Positions 1 through 9,142 are shown, counted from the stretch's first letter. The stretch: 64,000 nt of DNA from Flectobacillus longus (GCF_030056705.1 NZ_JASHIC010000004.1:62001-126000); one strand, 5' to 3'. A program made the numbers and translations. Notes: generated from the sequence alone by a model not told the origin.

Positions 1-595
1 CACCATACAAAATCATCGAGTGCGAAATATCAATCATCAACACCGTAGAGGTTTGAGCTTTGTATTCCTTATCCATGATTTCGAGGTCATTCTCGGTCAA
101 CATAAAGTTCTCAAAACCATTGTTGATTTGCGCATTTCGAATAGACTCCGTCATGGCGATTTGTTCTAAAGAATCGCCAAATTGAAATTCCCGACGGTCG
201 GTATTCATTTCGTCGCCAGTACCTTGGTAAGGCGTGCGGTGATTGCCTGAGTTACCAGTTTTTTTGAGTTTCCCAAAAATTTCATCTAATGATTGTTTTC
301 GAATACTCTGTTCGCCTTTAGCCGAAAGGATTTGCGACTGTTGTCCATTTTCGTCTTTTTCCTCACGGATGTATCCTTTTTCTTTGAGGTCTTCAATAAA
401 ATCGGCAATACCGTAAGAGTCATCTGTAAGGTTGTATTGTTTGTCGAGTTGGGTAAGCCAAGCCAGTGCCTCCGAGACATCGCCCGAGGTCATGGTGACC
501 AATTGATTGAAAATATCTAACAATTGGTCGAACTTAGCTTTTTTCCCTTCTTCTTGTTCTTGCGGAACAAATTCAGAAAAGCGGTATCCGAGCAT
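1..595 (-). CDS. VWA-domain protein, 5' part (cut by window start)
   Basis: The minus frame stays open from an ATG at 593-595 to the window edge, about 198 residues. The N-terminal 185 residues are charged and mostly helical (start MLGYRFSEFV). They lead into MIDISHSM, where D189-x-S191-x-S193 has the form of the MIDAS metal-binding motif that opens a von Willebrand A domain, so most of that domain lies outside the window. Bacteroidota VWA proteins of this layout usually sit beside a MoxR/ChlI-type AAA ATPase and act as its partner; that neighbour cannot be seen here. The upstream in-frame stop is at 650-652, so the ATG at 595 is the first good start. The exact subfamily is uncertain. Confidence 0.75.
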   Translation of the reverse strand, partial: MLGYRFSEFVPQEQEEGKKAKFDQLLDIFNQLVTMTSGDVSEALAWLTQLDKQYNLTDDSYGIADFIEDLKEKGYIREEKDENGQQSQILSAKGEQSIRKQSLDEIFGKLKKTGNSGNHRTPYQGTGDEMNTDRREFQFGDSLEQIAMTESIRNAQINNGFENFMLTENDLEIMDKEYKAQTSTVLMIDISHSMILYG

Positions 596-992
596 GCGTG
601 TTTTAGAGCTAGTTGAAGGTTTGATAAAGGTAATTCCGAATGTCCTAACTCAGGGCGATTCAAAATTTTATACTTATGAAACAAATTTTTGAGCGTTGAG
701 GTTTCCAGAATTTAACTTCTGAAATAGGCATAAAGCAAAATATTTTAGTTAGGCATAAGATTTAATCATTTATTTATACCGTTATTTTACTATTTAGCAG
801 GAAAAATATTCTATTTGCCCCCTAAAATCCCCAAAGATTATTCTTGGAAAAGCTTTCCGAAAGGTCAAATCATATCAAGGCTTTATCTATATTTGTACTC
901 CATTATAAACATTTAAACTGCTGTTGTAAAGCAGAAGCGTGCTTTTTAAGAGGCTTTTACACCAACTTATCAAGCAGCATCTTTACCAAAAT
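596..992. other. Intergenic region between VWA gene and thrA
   Basis: This 397-bp divergent spacer holds the promoter regions of the VWA gene (minus) and thrA (plus). A Bacteroidota -7 box (TATATTTG, 888-895) is the clearest signal for thrA. A short stem (CTGC/GCAG near 918-934) follows in the leader, but I see no threonine-rich leader peptide. Confidence 0.5.
888..895 (+). promoter_or_regulatory. -7 box TATATTTG for thrA
   Basis: Matches the Bacteroidota sigma-A consensus TAnnTTTG about 97 bases before the chosen thrA start. No TTG -33 element lies at the usual 17-23 base spacing, so the call rests on the -7 box alone. Confidence 0.45.
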
Positions 993-3449
993 ATGAAAGT
1001 ATTAAAATTCGGAGGAACGTCTTGTGGAACCATTGATAGTATTCAATCAGTTCTAAGCATCATCAAGGGAAACCTTGAAAAAGGAGAAAAAATCGCCGTA
1101 GTATTCTCGGCAATGGGTGGAGTAACCAATCAACTTATCGAAACAGGCAAAAGAGCTTCTGTAAGTGATTTAAGTTATTTTGACCTTGTAAAGGCTATCG
1201 AAGAGCGTCACTTTAATGTAGTTAGAGCGCTTATTGATGTAAAAGCCCAATCTAAAGTATTTGCCAATATCCGAACGATTATCAACGAGCTCGAGGATTT
1301 ATTGAAAGGAGTATCGTTGATTCGTGAGATTTCTTCTCGAACAGCCGACCTCATCGTGAGTTTCGGTGAACGTCTTTCGACTACTCTCATTTACGAAATC
1401 CTACATGCACAAGGCGTAGATTGTCAGTTTTTGGACGCCCGCAAAGTGATTCGTACCAACGATACTTTTGGTATGGCTGAGGTAGATTTTGATACAACAA
1501 ATCGTTTGATTCAAGAACATTTTGCCAAAACCAAATCACTACAGTTAATTACAGGCTTTATTGGTTCGACAGACAAAGGCGAAACTACAACTTTAGGACG
1601 TGGTGGTTCTGACTATACAGGTTCAATATTTGGTGCAGCCCTCAACTCTGAGGAAATCGAAATTTGGACAGATGTAGATGGCATGATGACCGCTGACCCT
1701 CGTAAAGTAAAAAATGCTTTTACGATTCCTACAATTACCTATTCGGAGGCAATGGAATTGACGCACTTTGGTGCTAAAGTGATTTATCCGCCTTCGTTGC
1801 AACCAGCTTTTGCCAAAAATATTCCGATTCGAGTACTCAACACTTTCAATCCTAGCTTTGTTGGCACAGTTGTAAGTCGCCAAGCCGAGCCAAGCGAGTA
1901 TATTATTACAGGTATTAGTTCGATTGATAACCTTGCTTTGGTAAATCTTCAAGGTTCAGGGATGATTGGTGTTGCAGGGGTTTCTGGAAAGCTGTTTACG
2001 ATTCTAGCAAAACATAAAATATCAGTGGTATTGATTTCTCAGGCTTCATCTGAGCACTCAATTTGTTTTGCCATCGACCCACAATATTCGCAACAAGTAC
2101 GTCAAATTCTGGAAACAGAATTTGCGAGTGAAATTGCCATTGGAGATATTGAAGGAGTAGACATCCAAGAAAGCCTTTCGGTAATCGCTGTTGTCGGTGA
2201 AGGTATGCGTCATCATACAGGGGTGAGTGGTAAACTTTTCTCGGTATTGGGTAAAAATGGTATCAACATCGTAGCTACAGCACAAGGTTCTTCTGAGCTG
2301 AATATATCGGTAGTTATTGAGAAAAAAGATATTTCCAAAGCACTCAATGTTATCCATGACACTTTCTTCTTCTCGCAAGTCAAAACACTCAACTTATTCT
2401 TGGTTGGTACAGGTCTGATAGGAAAAGCGCTTTTAAACCAATTGAAAGGACAAGCTAATTACCTATCAAAATACCGTGGTTTGAAAGTAAATTTAGTCGG
2501 TGTAATGAATTCCAGAAAGATGCTCGTAACAAGCGATGGCATTTCGATGGATTCGTGGCAAGAGACCTTGGACGCTATGGGTAAGCCCGCAGAACTTTGG
2601 GCTTTTGTAGAAGAAGCTAAACGCCTGAATTTACCAAACTCCGTATTTGCAGATTGTACAGCCGATAAGAATATCCATAATTATTACCTTGGTTTGTTTG
2701 AATCAAATATTTCGGTAGTTACACCAAACAAAGTAGCCAACTCTGGACGATATGAAGACTACGCCTTATTACACAGAACCGTGTTGAAAAAAGGTGTTAA
2801 ATTTTTATACGAAACCAACGTAGGTGCAGGTTTGCCAGTCATCAACACTTTGCAAGGTTTGATTGCTTCGGGCGATAGATTCGAGAAAATCGAAGGAGTA
2901 CTTTCGGGTACGCTTTCATATATCTTTAATAACTTCAAAAAAGGTGTCAAATTTGCTGACATCGTTCGTGAAGCCAAAGTAAAAGGTTACACCGAGCCAG
3001 ATCCACGCGAAGATTTGAGTGGTATGGATGTAGCTCGTAAGATTTTGATTTTAGGTCGTGAAATCGGACTAAGATTAGAACCAGAAGACGTAACCATTTT
3101 AAAATTATTACCAGAAAACTGTGAAAAAGCCCCAACTGTAGAAGACTTTTTCAACGAACTGGAAGTATCCAATAGTTATTTTGAAACAATGGTTGACGAA
3201 GCCGAAGCCAAAGGCGAAGTACTTCGTTTTATCGCAACACTCGAAGACAATAAAATTACGATTGGGGTAAAAAGCATCGGCAAAACGCATCCATTCTATA
3301 TGATGGATGGCGCCGACAACGTAATTTCATTTACCACCAAACGTTACCACGACCGCCCATTGGTCATCAAAGGACCAGGCGCAGGTGCAGAAGTAACCGC
3401 TTCGGGGGTATTTGCCGATATTGTTGCAATAGGAAGCTATTTGGCGTAA
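993..3449 (+). CDS. thrA: Bifunctional aspartate kinase / homoserine dehydrogenase
   Basis: Catalyses the first step (aspartate phosphorylation) and third step (aspartate semialdehyde to homoserine) of threonine, methionine and lysine-family synthesis in the cytoplasm. The 818-residue product starts at the family motif MKVLKFGGTS; an ATG at 939 would add 18 residues the family lacks. The kinase domain (about 1-290) carries KFGGTS and GRGGSDYTG, tandem ACT regulatory repeats follow (about 310-455), then a Rossmann segment (LFLVGTGLIGKALL) and the homoserine dehydrogenase core with TPNKVANSG and EPDPREDLSGMD. The length is typical of the fused enzyme. The ACT domains imply feedback control, probably by threonine. 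Homoserine kinase lies downstream at 5841, but a foreign-looking gene pair separates the two. Confidence 0.97.
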   Translation: MKVLKFGGTSCGTIDSIQSVLSIIKGNLEKGEKIAVVFSAMGGVTNQLIETGKRASVSDLSYFDLVKAIEERHFNVVRALIDVKAQSKVFANIRTIINELEDLLKGVSLIREISSRTADLIVSFGERLSTTLIYEILHAQGVDCQFLDARKVIRTNDTFGMAEVDFDTTNRLIQEHFAKTKSLQLITGFIGSTDKGETTTLGRGGSDYTGSIFGAALNSEEIEIWTDVDGMMTADPRKVKNAFTIPTITYSEAMELTHFGAKVIYPPSLQPAFAKNIPIRVLNTFNPSFVGTVVSRQAEPSEYIITGISSIDNLALVNLQGSGMIGVAGVSGKLFTILAKHKISVVLISQASSEHSICFAIDPQYSQQVRQILETEFASEIAIGDIEGVDIQESLSVIAVVGEGMRHHTGVSGKLFSVLGKNGINIVATAQGSSELNISVVIEKKDISKALNVIHDTFFFSQVKTLNLFLVGTGLIGKALLNQLKGQANYLSKYRGLKVNLVGVMNSRKMLVTSDGISMDSWQETLDAMGKPAELWAFVEEAKRLNLPNSVFADCTADKNIHNYYLGLFESNISVVTPNKVANSGRYEDYALLHRTVLKKGVKFLYETNVGAGLPVINTLQGLIASGDRFEKIEGVLSGTLSYIFNNFKKGVKFADIVREAKVKGYTEPDPREDLSGMDVARKILILGREIGLRLEPEDVTILKLLPENCEKAPTVEDFFNELEVSNSYFETMVDEAEAKGEVLRFIATLEDNKITIGVKSIGKTHPFYMMDGADNVISFTTKRYHDRPLVIKGPGAGAEVTASGVFADIVAIGSYLA

Positions 3450-3708
3450 AGTTTCCTTTAACCCTAAATGCTTGTAACATGATATTGAAACTATTAAAAA
3501 TCGAAAGAGTTAACAAAAGTGAGTCTTCTAAAAATTCCTCAGTATAAGACTAAATAATTTTATTCTTTCTAATTTTATAAAAGTAAGTTAGCAGATAAAT
3601 TAGCCGTTGAATATATTGAATATAACTAAAGACCTTACGTTCAATTATTTCTTTATCTTCTGCTAGTTTCGATTTTCAATATTCACAGCAATTGTACTTA
3701 AAAGAGCA

Positions 3709-5112
3709 ATGATAACATATATAAAGATAGATGGCTTTAAATCCTTTCAAAACTTTGAAATGGAATTTACACCCTTTACTGTGATTGCAGGAGCGAATGC
3801 TTCTGGAAAAAGTAATCTCTTTGATGCTTTAACATTGTTATCTCGATTAGCCGAAACAGATAATTTAAAGCGTGCTTTTAGTGAGCAAAGAGGTGAATTT
3901 ATTGAAATGTTTACTCAATATGGAGATGACAAGTATGCTTCTGAAATTCAGTTCGTAGCTGAAATGTTAGTAAATAGAAATGTCAAAGACGCTTGGGGTA
4001 ATGAAACAGAGTTAAAATATACGCGACTTAGATATGAGTTAAATATCAGAAGATTTAAAAGCCAAACTGGTATTGAAGAATTAGAGGTTAATTATGAAAA
4101 ACTATTAAAACTCAATCACCAAGAAGATGATTGGATTAAACTTATCCCAAGAGTAAAATTGGAATACTGGAGACCTAAAGTTGGAACAGGGAAAAGAGGC
4201 ATTCCATATATAGATACTGTGTATGAAGACGCTATTCCTACAGTTCTGGTTCCTCAAGATGGGTCACAAGGAGGAAATAAAAGACGGTTTCCTTTAAAAA
4301 ATGCTACAAGAACTGTTTTAAGTAGTTTTGATACTATTGATTTCCCTCATGTTCTAGCAGCAAAAGAAGAAATGAGAAGTTGGAAGTTTCTACAGCTCAA
4401 CCCTGAAGATTTAAGACAAGCGACGAGTAAAAACAGAGGAGGGGACAGTATAACAACAAGTGGTAAAAATTTAGCTGCGGCTCTGTTCAGAATTAAACAA
4501 ATAGATGAGTATTCACTCAAAGAAATTTCAAGAAAACTTAATACATTTCTACCTAATTTTACAGAGGTTGATGTTATTGATGATAATGAAAACAAGCAAT
4601 ATTTAATTAAATTAAAGGATGTCGATAAAAAAGAGTTTTCTTCAAGGGTACTTTCAGAGGGAACCTTAAGGATATTAGCTTTATGCATTTTAGAATTTGA
4701 TGATAGGCACACAGGACTACTTTGTTTTGAAGAACCTGAAAATGGAATTCATCCCTTTCGTATTAAGGCAATGACTAATCTTTTGAAAGATTTAAGTATT
4801 GATTTTAATGATATTGATTTACCATTACGACAAGTAATAGTAAACACTCACTCTCCTGTTTTAGTAGGAAATATGTTCGAGTGGGAAAATAACCCTAACG
4901 TCAGTATATGGTATGCTCAAATGAGAACCAGTATTTCAGATGTCAACGGAGAAAGACTCAAAATGAATATTACTAAAATAAACCGTGTCATTAGGCTTGA
5001 AAATGGTCAAACTACTTTAGAATTTGCAGAAAAAGAGAGAAAGTTGACCTTATCTACAGTTAAAGATTATCTACAAACTGCTGATTTTGAAAACACAATT
5101 AATACGCTCTAA
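3709..5112 (+). CDS. AAA/SMC-like ATPase of a two-gene cassette
   Basis: A 467-residue ATPase of the AAA_21/OLD-like type. It starts MITYIKIDGFKSF, followed by Walker A GANASGKS (28-35), a long insert (about 50-300), an ABC-like signature LSEGTLRILAL, a Walker B region CFEEPENGIHP (E341-E342, with Glu at the usual Asp position), and a C-terminal VNTHSPVLVGNMF motif. The next gene, a TOPRIM-like protein, begins 4 bases after the stop, so the two are very likely co-translated. ATPase plus TOPRIM pairs are known from anti-phage systems such as OLD, Gabija and PARIS; a defence role here is inference. The gene is more AT-rich than its thrA and thrB neighbours (about 33% GC against 45% in sampled 60-base stretches), which suggests later insertion. 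Confidence 0.85.
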   Translation: MITYIKIDGFKSFQNFEMEFTPFTVIAGANASGKSNLFDALTLLSRLAETDNLKRAFSEQRGEFIEMFTQYGDDKYASEIQFVAEMLVNRNVKDAWGNETELKYTRLRYELNIRRFKSQTGIEELEVNYEKLLKLNHQEDDWIKLIPRVKLEYWRPKVGTGKRGIPYIDTVYEDAIPTVLVPQDGSQGGNKRRFPLKNATRTVLSSFDTIDFPHVLAAKEEMRSWKFLQLNPEDLRQATSKNRGGDSITTSGKNLAAALFRIKQIDEYSLKEISRKLNTFLPNFTEVDVIDDNENKQYLIKLKDVDKKEFSSRVLSEGTLRILALCILEFDDRHTGLLCFEEPENGIHPFRIKAMTNLLKDLSIDFNDIDLPLRQVIVNTHSPVLVGNMFEWENNPNVSIWYAQMRTSISDVNGERLKMNITKINRVIRLENGQTTLEFAEKERKLTLSTVKDYLQTADFENTINTL

Positions 5113-5115
5113 TTT

Positions 5116-5790
5116 ATGTCTAACCTAATTGTTGCTGGACTCTTTGCTGAAGGTTCAACTGATATTCGTTTTTTGGAGAGTGTAGTTATAAAAACTTTAG
5201 AGGACGTAGCGTTTGAATGCCAAGGACAAATTGAAACAGAAGTAAAAGCTATTGAGATAAATAAAACAGGTCTTGGCTTTGTTGACCAAGTACTAGAAGC
5301 TTCTCAAAAAGGACTTAACGATTTTGGGATAATGCTCCTTTGTGTACATACTGATGCTGATGATTCCGATGACTCAAATGTAATGGAAGCTAAAATTCGT
5401 CCAGCTATTACTAGTTTAAATGAAACAAATGAAGCAGAATTTTGTAAAATACTAGTATCTGTTATCCCTGTCCACATGACAGAAGCATGGATGTTAGCAG
5501 ATAAAGAGTTATTGAAAAGTGAAATTGGTACGCAAAAAACTAACGTTGATTTAGGAATTCATTCAGCGCCAGAAAGTATTGCTGATCCTAAAGGAACTAT
5601 AAATAATGCTATTCGGATTGCTCAAAGTGATTTAACGAGAAGAAAAAGGAATAGAGGATTAGATATTTCTGAATTGTATCAAATTATAGGTCAGAAGATA
5701 GATTTGAGCAAATTAGAAAACCTAGATTCTTTCCGTCAATTTAAAGAAAACTTAAAAAGTGCATTCAGAGAATTAGGCTTTTTGCACTAG
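5116..5790 (+). CDS. TOPRIM/DUF4276-like protein, partner of upstream ATPase
   Basis: A 224-residue protein with the layout of the DUF4276 family: LFAEGSTDIRFL (E12, D16) as the acidic first TOPRIM motif, HTDADDSDD (D80-x-D82) as the DxD motif, and PVHMTEAWMLAD (E123, W125). In TOPRIM enzymes these acidic residues bind Mg2+ for cleavage or transfer at DNA or RNA phosphodiesters, so a nuclease effector is the natural reading, though no activity is proven. The ATG lies 4 bases after the ATPase stop, and the pair sits between thrA and thrB in the same orientation. A 50-base gap follows before thrB, so the cassette must be read through, or thrB must have its own promoter. Confidence 0.75.
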   Translation: MSNLIVAGLFAEGSTDIRFLESVVIKTLEDVAFECQGQIETEVKAIEINKTGLGFVDQVLEASQKGLNDFGIMLLCVHTDADDSDDSNVMEAKIRPAITSLNETNEAEFCKILVSVIPVHMTEAWMLADKELLKSEIGTQKTNVDLGIHSAPESIADPKGTINNAIRIAQSDLTRRKRNRGLDISELYQIIGQKIDLSKLENLDSFRQFKENLKSAFRELGFLH

Positions 5791-5840
5791 TTGATATACG
5801 CAGTGTTGATAATTTAATTTTCTGTGGAAAAAACGAGTTA

Positions 5841-6776
5841 ATGACAAATTCAATAAAAGTATTCGCCCCAGCTACGGTTGCCAATGTGGCTTGTGGTTTT
5901 GATATATTTGGCTTTGCAGTAGACAATCCTGGCGATGAGCTAGTGCTGCGCAAAACCAATGCAAAAGGCGTAAAAATCAATAAAATTGAGGGTGACGAAG
6001 GTCGTTTGCCTTTGGAAGCAAGCAAGAATACGGCTGGTATTGCCATCATCAAGTTCTTAGAAGCCATCGGTGCTGAATCGCAGGGTTTTGAAATGGACTT
6101 GAAAAAATTGATGCCACTAGGTTCTGGATTAGGCTCCTCGGCAGCTTCTTCAGTGGCTGGGGTATTTGCAGCAAATGAGTTATTGGGTCGTCCTTTGGCA
6201 CAAAAAGACTTATTACCTTTTGCGATGGAAGGTGAATTTATTGCTTGTGGCTCGGCACACGCCGACAATGTCGGACCAAGTTTGATGGGCGGATTTACGG
6301 TAATTCGTAGTTATGACCCACTGGATATTATTCAACTTCGTACGCCCAAAGAATTGTATGCCACCATTGTACACCCACATATAGAGGTAAATACCAAGGA
6401 TGCACGTAATATCTTGAAGCGTGAAATATCATTGAAAAAGACGATTACACAAATGGGCAATGTGGCTGGCTTGGTAGCGGGTTTGATGCTTCCTGATTAT
6501 GATTTGATTTCTCGCTCGCTAGTTGACGTAATCATTGAGCCTGTTCGTGCGATTTTGATACCTCAGTTTGACGTTGTCAAAAATGCTGCACTTGAAAATG
6601 GAGCACTTGGCTGCTCTATCTCTGGCTCTGGCCCTTCGATGTTTGCTTTGTCAAAAGATTTTGACACGGCTCAAAAAGTTGGCAGAGCTATGCAAGAAGG
6701 TTTTGCAAAAGTAGGTATCGATTCGGATTGTTATGTTTCTGGAATCAACCAAGCGGGACCAGTTGTGATAGGCTAG
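5841..6776 (+). CDS. thrB: Homoserine kinase
   Basis: Phosphorylates homoserine to O-phosphohomoserine, the fourth step to threonine. It is a 311-residue GHMP kinase: N-terminal VFAPATVANVACGFD, ATP-binding loop PLGSGLGSSAASS (about 93-105), EGEFIACGSAHADN, and the C-terminal GCSISGSGPSMFAL motif. It belongs with thrA but is separated from it by a 2.3-kb two-gene insertion. Threonine synthase (thrC), the usual next gene, is not downstream; a strong hairpin terminator at 6883-6927 and a convergent VanZ-like gene follow instead. Confidence 0.97.
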   Translation: MTNSIKVFAPATVANVACGFDIFGFAVDNPGDELVLRKTNAKGVKINKIEGDEGRLPLEASKNTAGIAIIKFLEAIGAESQGFEMDLKKLMPLGSGLGSSAASSVAGVFAANELLGRPLAQKDLLPFAMEGEFIACGSAHADNVGPSLMGGFTVIRSYDPLDIIQLRTPKELYATIVHPHIEVNTKDARNILKREISLKKTITQMGNVAGLVAGLMLPDYDLISRSLVDVIIEPVRAILIPQFDVVKNAALENGALGCSISGSGPSMFALSKDFDTAQKVGRAMQEGFAKVGIDSDCYVSGINQAGPVVIG

Positions 6777-6782
6777 ATTAAT

Positions 6783-6818
6783 AATTGAGTGAATTGTGAT
6801 TGAGTGCATGAGTGATTA
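6783..6818. repeat. TGAGTGA-type low-complexity repeat
   Basis: An irregular run of GAGTGAAT, GTGATTGAG and TGAGTGATT units just after thrB. The same word family recurs at 59731-59823, and a related TGATGAGT family at 48671, 61179, 61270 and 61592. Confidence 0.5.
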
Positions 6819-6822
6819 TATA

Positions 6823-6927
6823 AAAATTTGCATTCTTGCTGTAGAGGCGCAATGATTTGCATCTTATAACGAGCACTATAGTATCAAAAAAGCGGTCGGA
6901 AATTGTTTTTCGACCGCTTTTTTTGAT
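6823..6927 (+). repeat. Dispersed hairpin repeat, copy A (thrB terminator)
   Basis: A roughly 60-base tail (start AAAATTTGCATTCTTGC, then GTAGAGGCGCAATGATTT) precedes a stem (6883-6898 with 6911-6927, core AAAAAAGCGGTCG) ending in a run of seven T, an intrinsic-terminator shape suited to thrB. The same unit occurs in inverted orientation at 42349-42461. The first 36 tail bases differ at 3 positions and the GCGGTCGGAAA stem is conserved, while the middle of the tail has diverged. It is a small dispersed repeat that doubles as a terminator. Confidence 0.75.
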
Positions 6928-7017
6928 GAATCGTTATCAAGTTATATTAATTTCCAAAATCAGAATAGTTCATTTTTATTCGGCTATAAACAGTAATATA
7001 TTTCCGACAAAACCCTT

Positions 7018-7380
7018 TTATCCTTGTTTGAATATCTTGGAAAATAGAATGGCTAACGATATTCCGAGTAATACCCCAATAAAATCTGCAAGAACATCTG
7101 CTAAATCGTAGGCTCGATGAAAAGATGCTGGCAATAAGTATTGCATTATTTCAATACCATAGCCAAACAAGGCTCCTCCCACTGCAACTCCAATAAACGA
7201 CGAATAAGCATACATTGTTAAAAATGCCCATGCGCCAAATGCTATAAAATGTTGTGTTTTATCATAAAAGTTAAGAGAATGAGGTATTTCCTTTGAAGGA
7301 ATAGCACAAAGTACAATGATTAGTCCTCCACATAACCAAGACCAAATTTTTTGCTTTAACAGTTTATCAATCAGTATCAT
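7018..7380 (-). CDS. VanZ-like membrane protein
   Basis: A 120-residue protein with four likely membrane segments. It shows the VanZ-family pattern: a DKTQHFIAFG motif after the first helix, then YGIEIMQ and a conserved acidic segment HRAYDLADVLADFIGVLLG in the last third. VanZ itself affects teicoplanin resistance, but most short VanZ-like proteins have no known function. It converges with thrB and appears monocistronic. Function is unassigned beyond inner-membrane location. Confidence 0.8.
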   Translation of the reverse strand: MILIDKLLKQKIWSWLCGGLIIVLCAIPSKEIPHSLNFYDKTQHFIAFGAWAFLTMYAYSSFIGVAVGGALFGYGIEIMQYLLPASFHRAYDLADVLADFIGVLLGISLAILFSKIFKQG

Positions 7381-7497
7381 ATTGTAAAAATTAAGGTTTC
7401 ATATATTATATTAAAATAAATAAGAAATATATTACCTATTTATTAAAATAATTTAAAAATATTCATTTTTACTTATACACTTTGGAGTTTTTTTACC

Positions 7498-7505
7498 TAA
7501 CTTTG
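7498..7505 (+). promoter_or_regulatory. -7 box TAACTTTG for GH20 gene
   Basis: A perfect TAnnTTTG box 27 bases before the GH20 start, giving a short leader. The nearest TTG (7483-7485) is only 12 bases away, closer than usual. Confidence 0.5.
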
Positions 7506-7531
7506 AATCGTCTTTATCAAACCAATTTTTT

Positions 7532-9142
7532 ATGAAAAAACTATTAACTCTTATTTGTGCTTGTGTAGTCTTTATGAGTTCTGCACAAAATCAATATAAT
7601 ATCGTCCCTTTACCTCAAATGGTGACTCCTCAAAAAGGACAATTCGTGGTAAAAGGAAATACGAGTATTGTTGTGAGTACCAACGACCCAACTTTCAAGC
7701 AAGTAGCTTCTATGTTGGCCGACCAATTGGGCGCCGCAACAGGGACTACCCCAAAGGTAGTAATCTCAAATAGCAAGGCTGTAAGCAATAGTATTCAGTT
7801 TGTAAAAAATGACCAACTAGCAGAAGAAGGATATACGCTCAATGTTAGTAGCAAACAAGTGAGTATTGCAGCTAGTACAGGAAAAGGAGCTTTTTATGCT
7901 CTACAAAGTTTGTTACAATTACTTCCAAATCAAATTTTCAGTAAAGAAAAATCTACTGGTGTAACATGGTCAGTACCTAATTGTTCTATTGCAGATGCTC
8001 CTCGCTATTCGTACAGAGGTTTGCACTTGGATGTGGGTCGTCATTTCTTCCCTGTGAGCTTTATCAAAAAATATATTGATTTGATTGCTTTACACAAATT
8101 GAACAATTTTCACTGGCACTTGACAGAAGACCAAGGCTGGAGAATTGAAATTAAGCGCTATCCTAAATTGGCAGAAATCGCATCAAAACGTGCACAAACT
8201 GTAGTGGGTAGAGCTTACTCTAAGAAATTTGATGGCAAACCTTATGGTGGATATTATACACAAGACGAAGTAAAAGAAGTAGTTGCGTATGCTAAAGCGA
8301 AGTTTGTAAATGTAATTCCAGAGATTGAAATGCCAGGGCACTCACAAGCAGTTTTGGCAGCATATCCAGAATTTGGTTGTAATCCTGATAAAATCTATCA
8401 AACTGCTACTGACTGGGGTGTATATGAAGATGTTCTTTGCCCAAGAGAAGAAACGTTTCAGTTTTTAGAGAATGTTTTGACGGAAGTAATGGAGCTTTTC
8501 CCAAGTGAATATATTCATATCGGTGGGGACGAATGCCCTAAGAAACAATGGAAAGAAAGCCGTTTTTGTCAAGAAATCATCAAACGTGAAAACCTAGGTG
8601 ATGAGCATGGCTTGCAAAGTTATTTTATCCGTCGTATTGATAAATTTATTACTTCAAAAGGTCGTAAAATGATTGGTTGGGATGAAATATTGGAAGGTGG
8701 ACTTTCACCAAATGCAATTGTAATGTCTTGGAGAGGAACAGAAGGTGGTATTGCGGCAGCCAAAGAAAACCATGATGCCATTATGACACCTGGTGGTTAT
8801 GTGTATTTGGATCATTACCAAGCTGACCCTAAAACTGAGCCTTTGGCAATTGGTGGATTTACAACTTTAGAAAAAATCTATTCTTATGAGCCTACTCCAA
8901 CTGAACTTTCGCCTGAACAACAAAAGCATATTATTGGTGTACAAGCAAACGTTTGGACTGAATATATGCAAACAAGCGATTACGTTGAATACATGGTTTT
9001 TCCACGTGCATCGGCATTATCTGAAGTAGCATGGACGAAAAAGGAATTGAAAGATTATAGTAAATTCTCTGAGCGCATGAAAGTTCATGCAGATCGCTTA
9101 GAGAAATTGCATGTAAACTTTTTCAAAGGCTTTTTGAAATAA
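7532..9142 (+). CDS. Exported beta-N-acetylhexosaminidase (GH20)
   Basis: Removes terminal N-acetylglucosamine or N-acetylgalactosamine from chitin fragments, glycans or peptidoglycan pieces. The 536-residue product has a signal peptide (MKKLLTLICACVVFMSSAQ), a GH20b-like N-terminal domain (about 25-150) and the GH20 barrel from SYRGLHLDVGRHF onward. HIGGDECPKKQW contains the catalytic pair D333-E334 used in substrate-assisted catalysis; HWHLTEDQGWR and VMSWRG are further family signatures. Likely periplasmic or surface. It stands alone between terminators; other glycosidases (GH65, GH30) lie 35-41 kb away. Confidence 0.95.
   Translation: MKKLLTLICACVVFMSSAQNQYNIVPLPQMVTPQKGQFVVKGNTSIVVSTNDPTFKQVASMLADQLGAATGTTPKVVISNSKAVSNSIQFVKNDQLAEEGYTLNVSSKQVSIAASTGKGAFYALQSLLQLLPNQIFSKEKSTGVTWSVPNCSIADAPRYSYRGLHLDVGRHFFPVSFIKKYIDLIALHKLNNFHWHLTEDQGWRIEIKRYPKLAEIASKRAQTVVGRAYSKKFDGKPYGGYYTQDEVKEVVAYAKAKFVNVIPEIEMPGHSQAVLAAYPEFGCNPDKIYQTATDWGVYEDVLCPREETFQFLENVLTEVMELFPSEYIHIGGDECPKKQWKESRFCQEIIKRENLGDEHGLQSYFIRRIDKFITSKGRKMIGWDEILEGGLSPNAIVMSWRGTEGGIAAAKENHDAIMTPGGYVYLDHYQADPKTEPLAIGGFTTLEKIYSYEPTPTELSPEQQKHIIGVQANVWTEYMQTSDYVEYMVFPRASALSEVAWTKKELKDYSKFSERMKVHADRLEKLHVNFFKGFLK

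Noticed and set aside
903..992. Threonine attenuator leader peptide upstream of thrA
   Set aside because: The short frame there (starting 939) has no Thr/Ile run and the stems are weak.
3450..3708. Possible attachment site or terminal repeats around the ATPase-TOPRIM cassette
   Set aside because: I looked for direct repeats between 3450-3708 and 5791-5840 and found none of convincing length, and no integrase is present.
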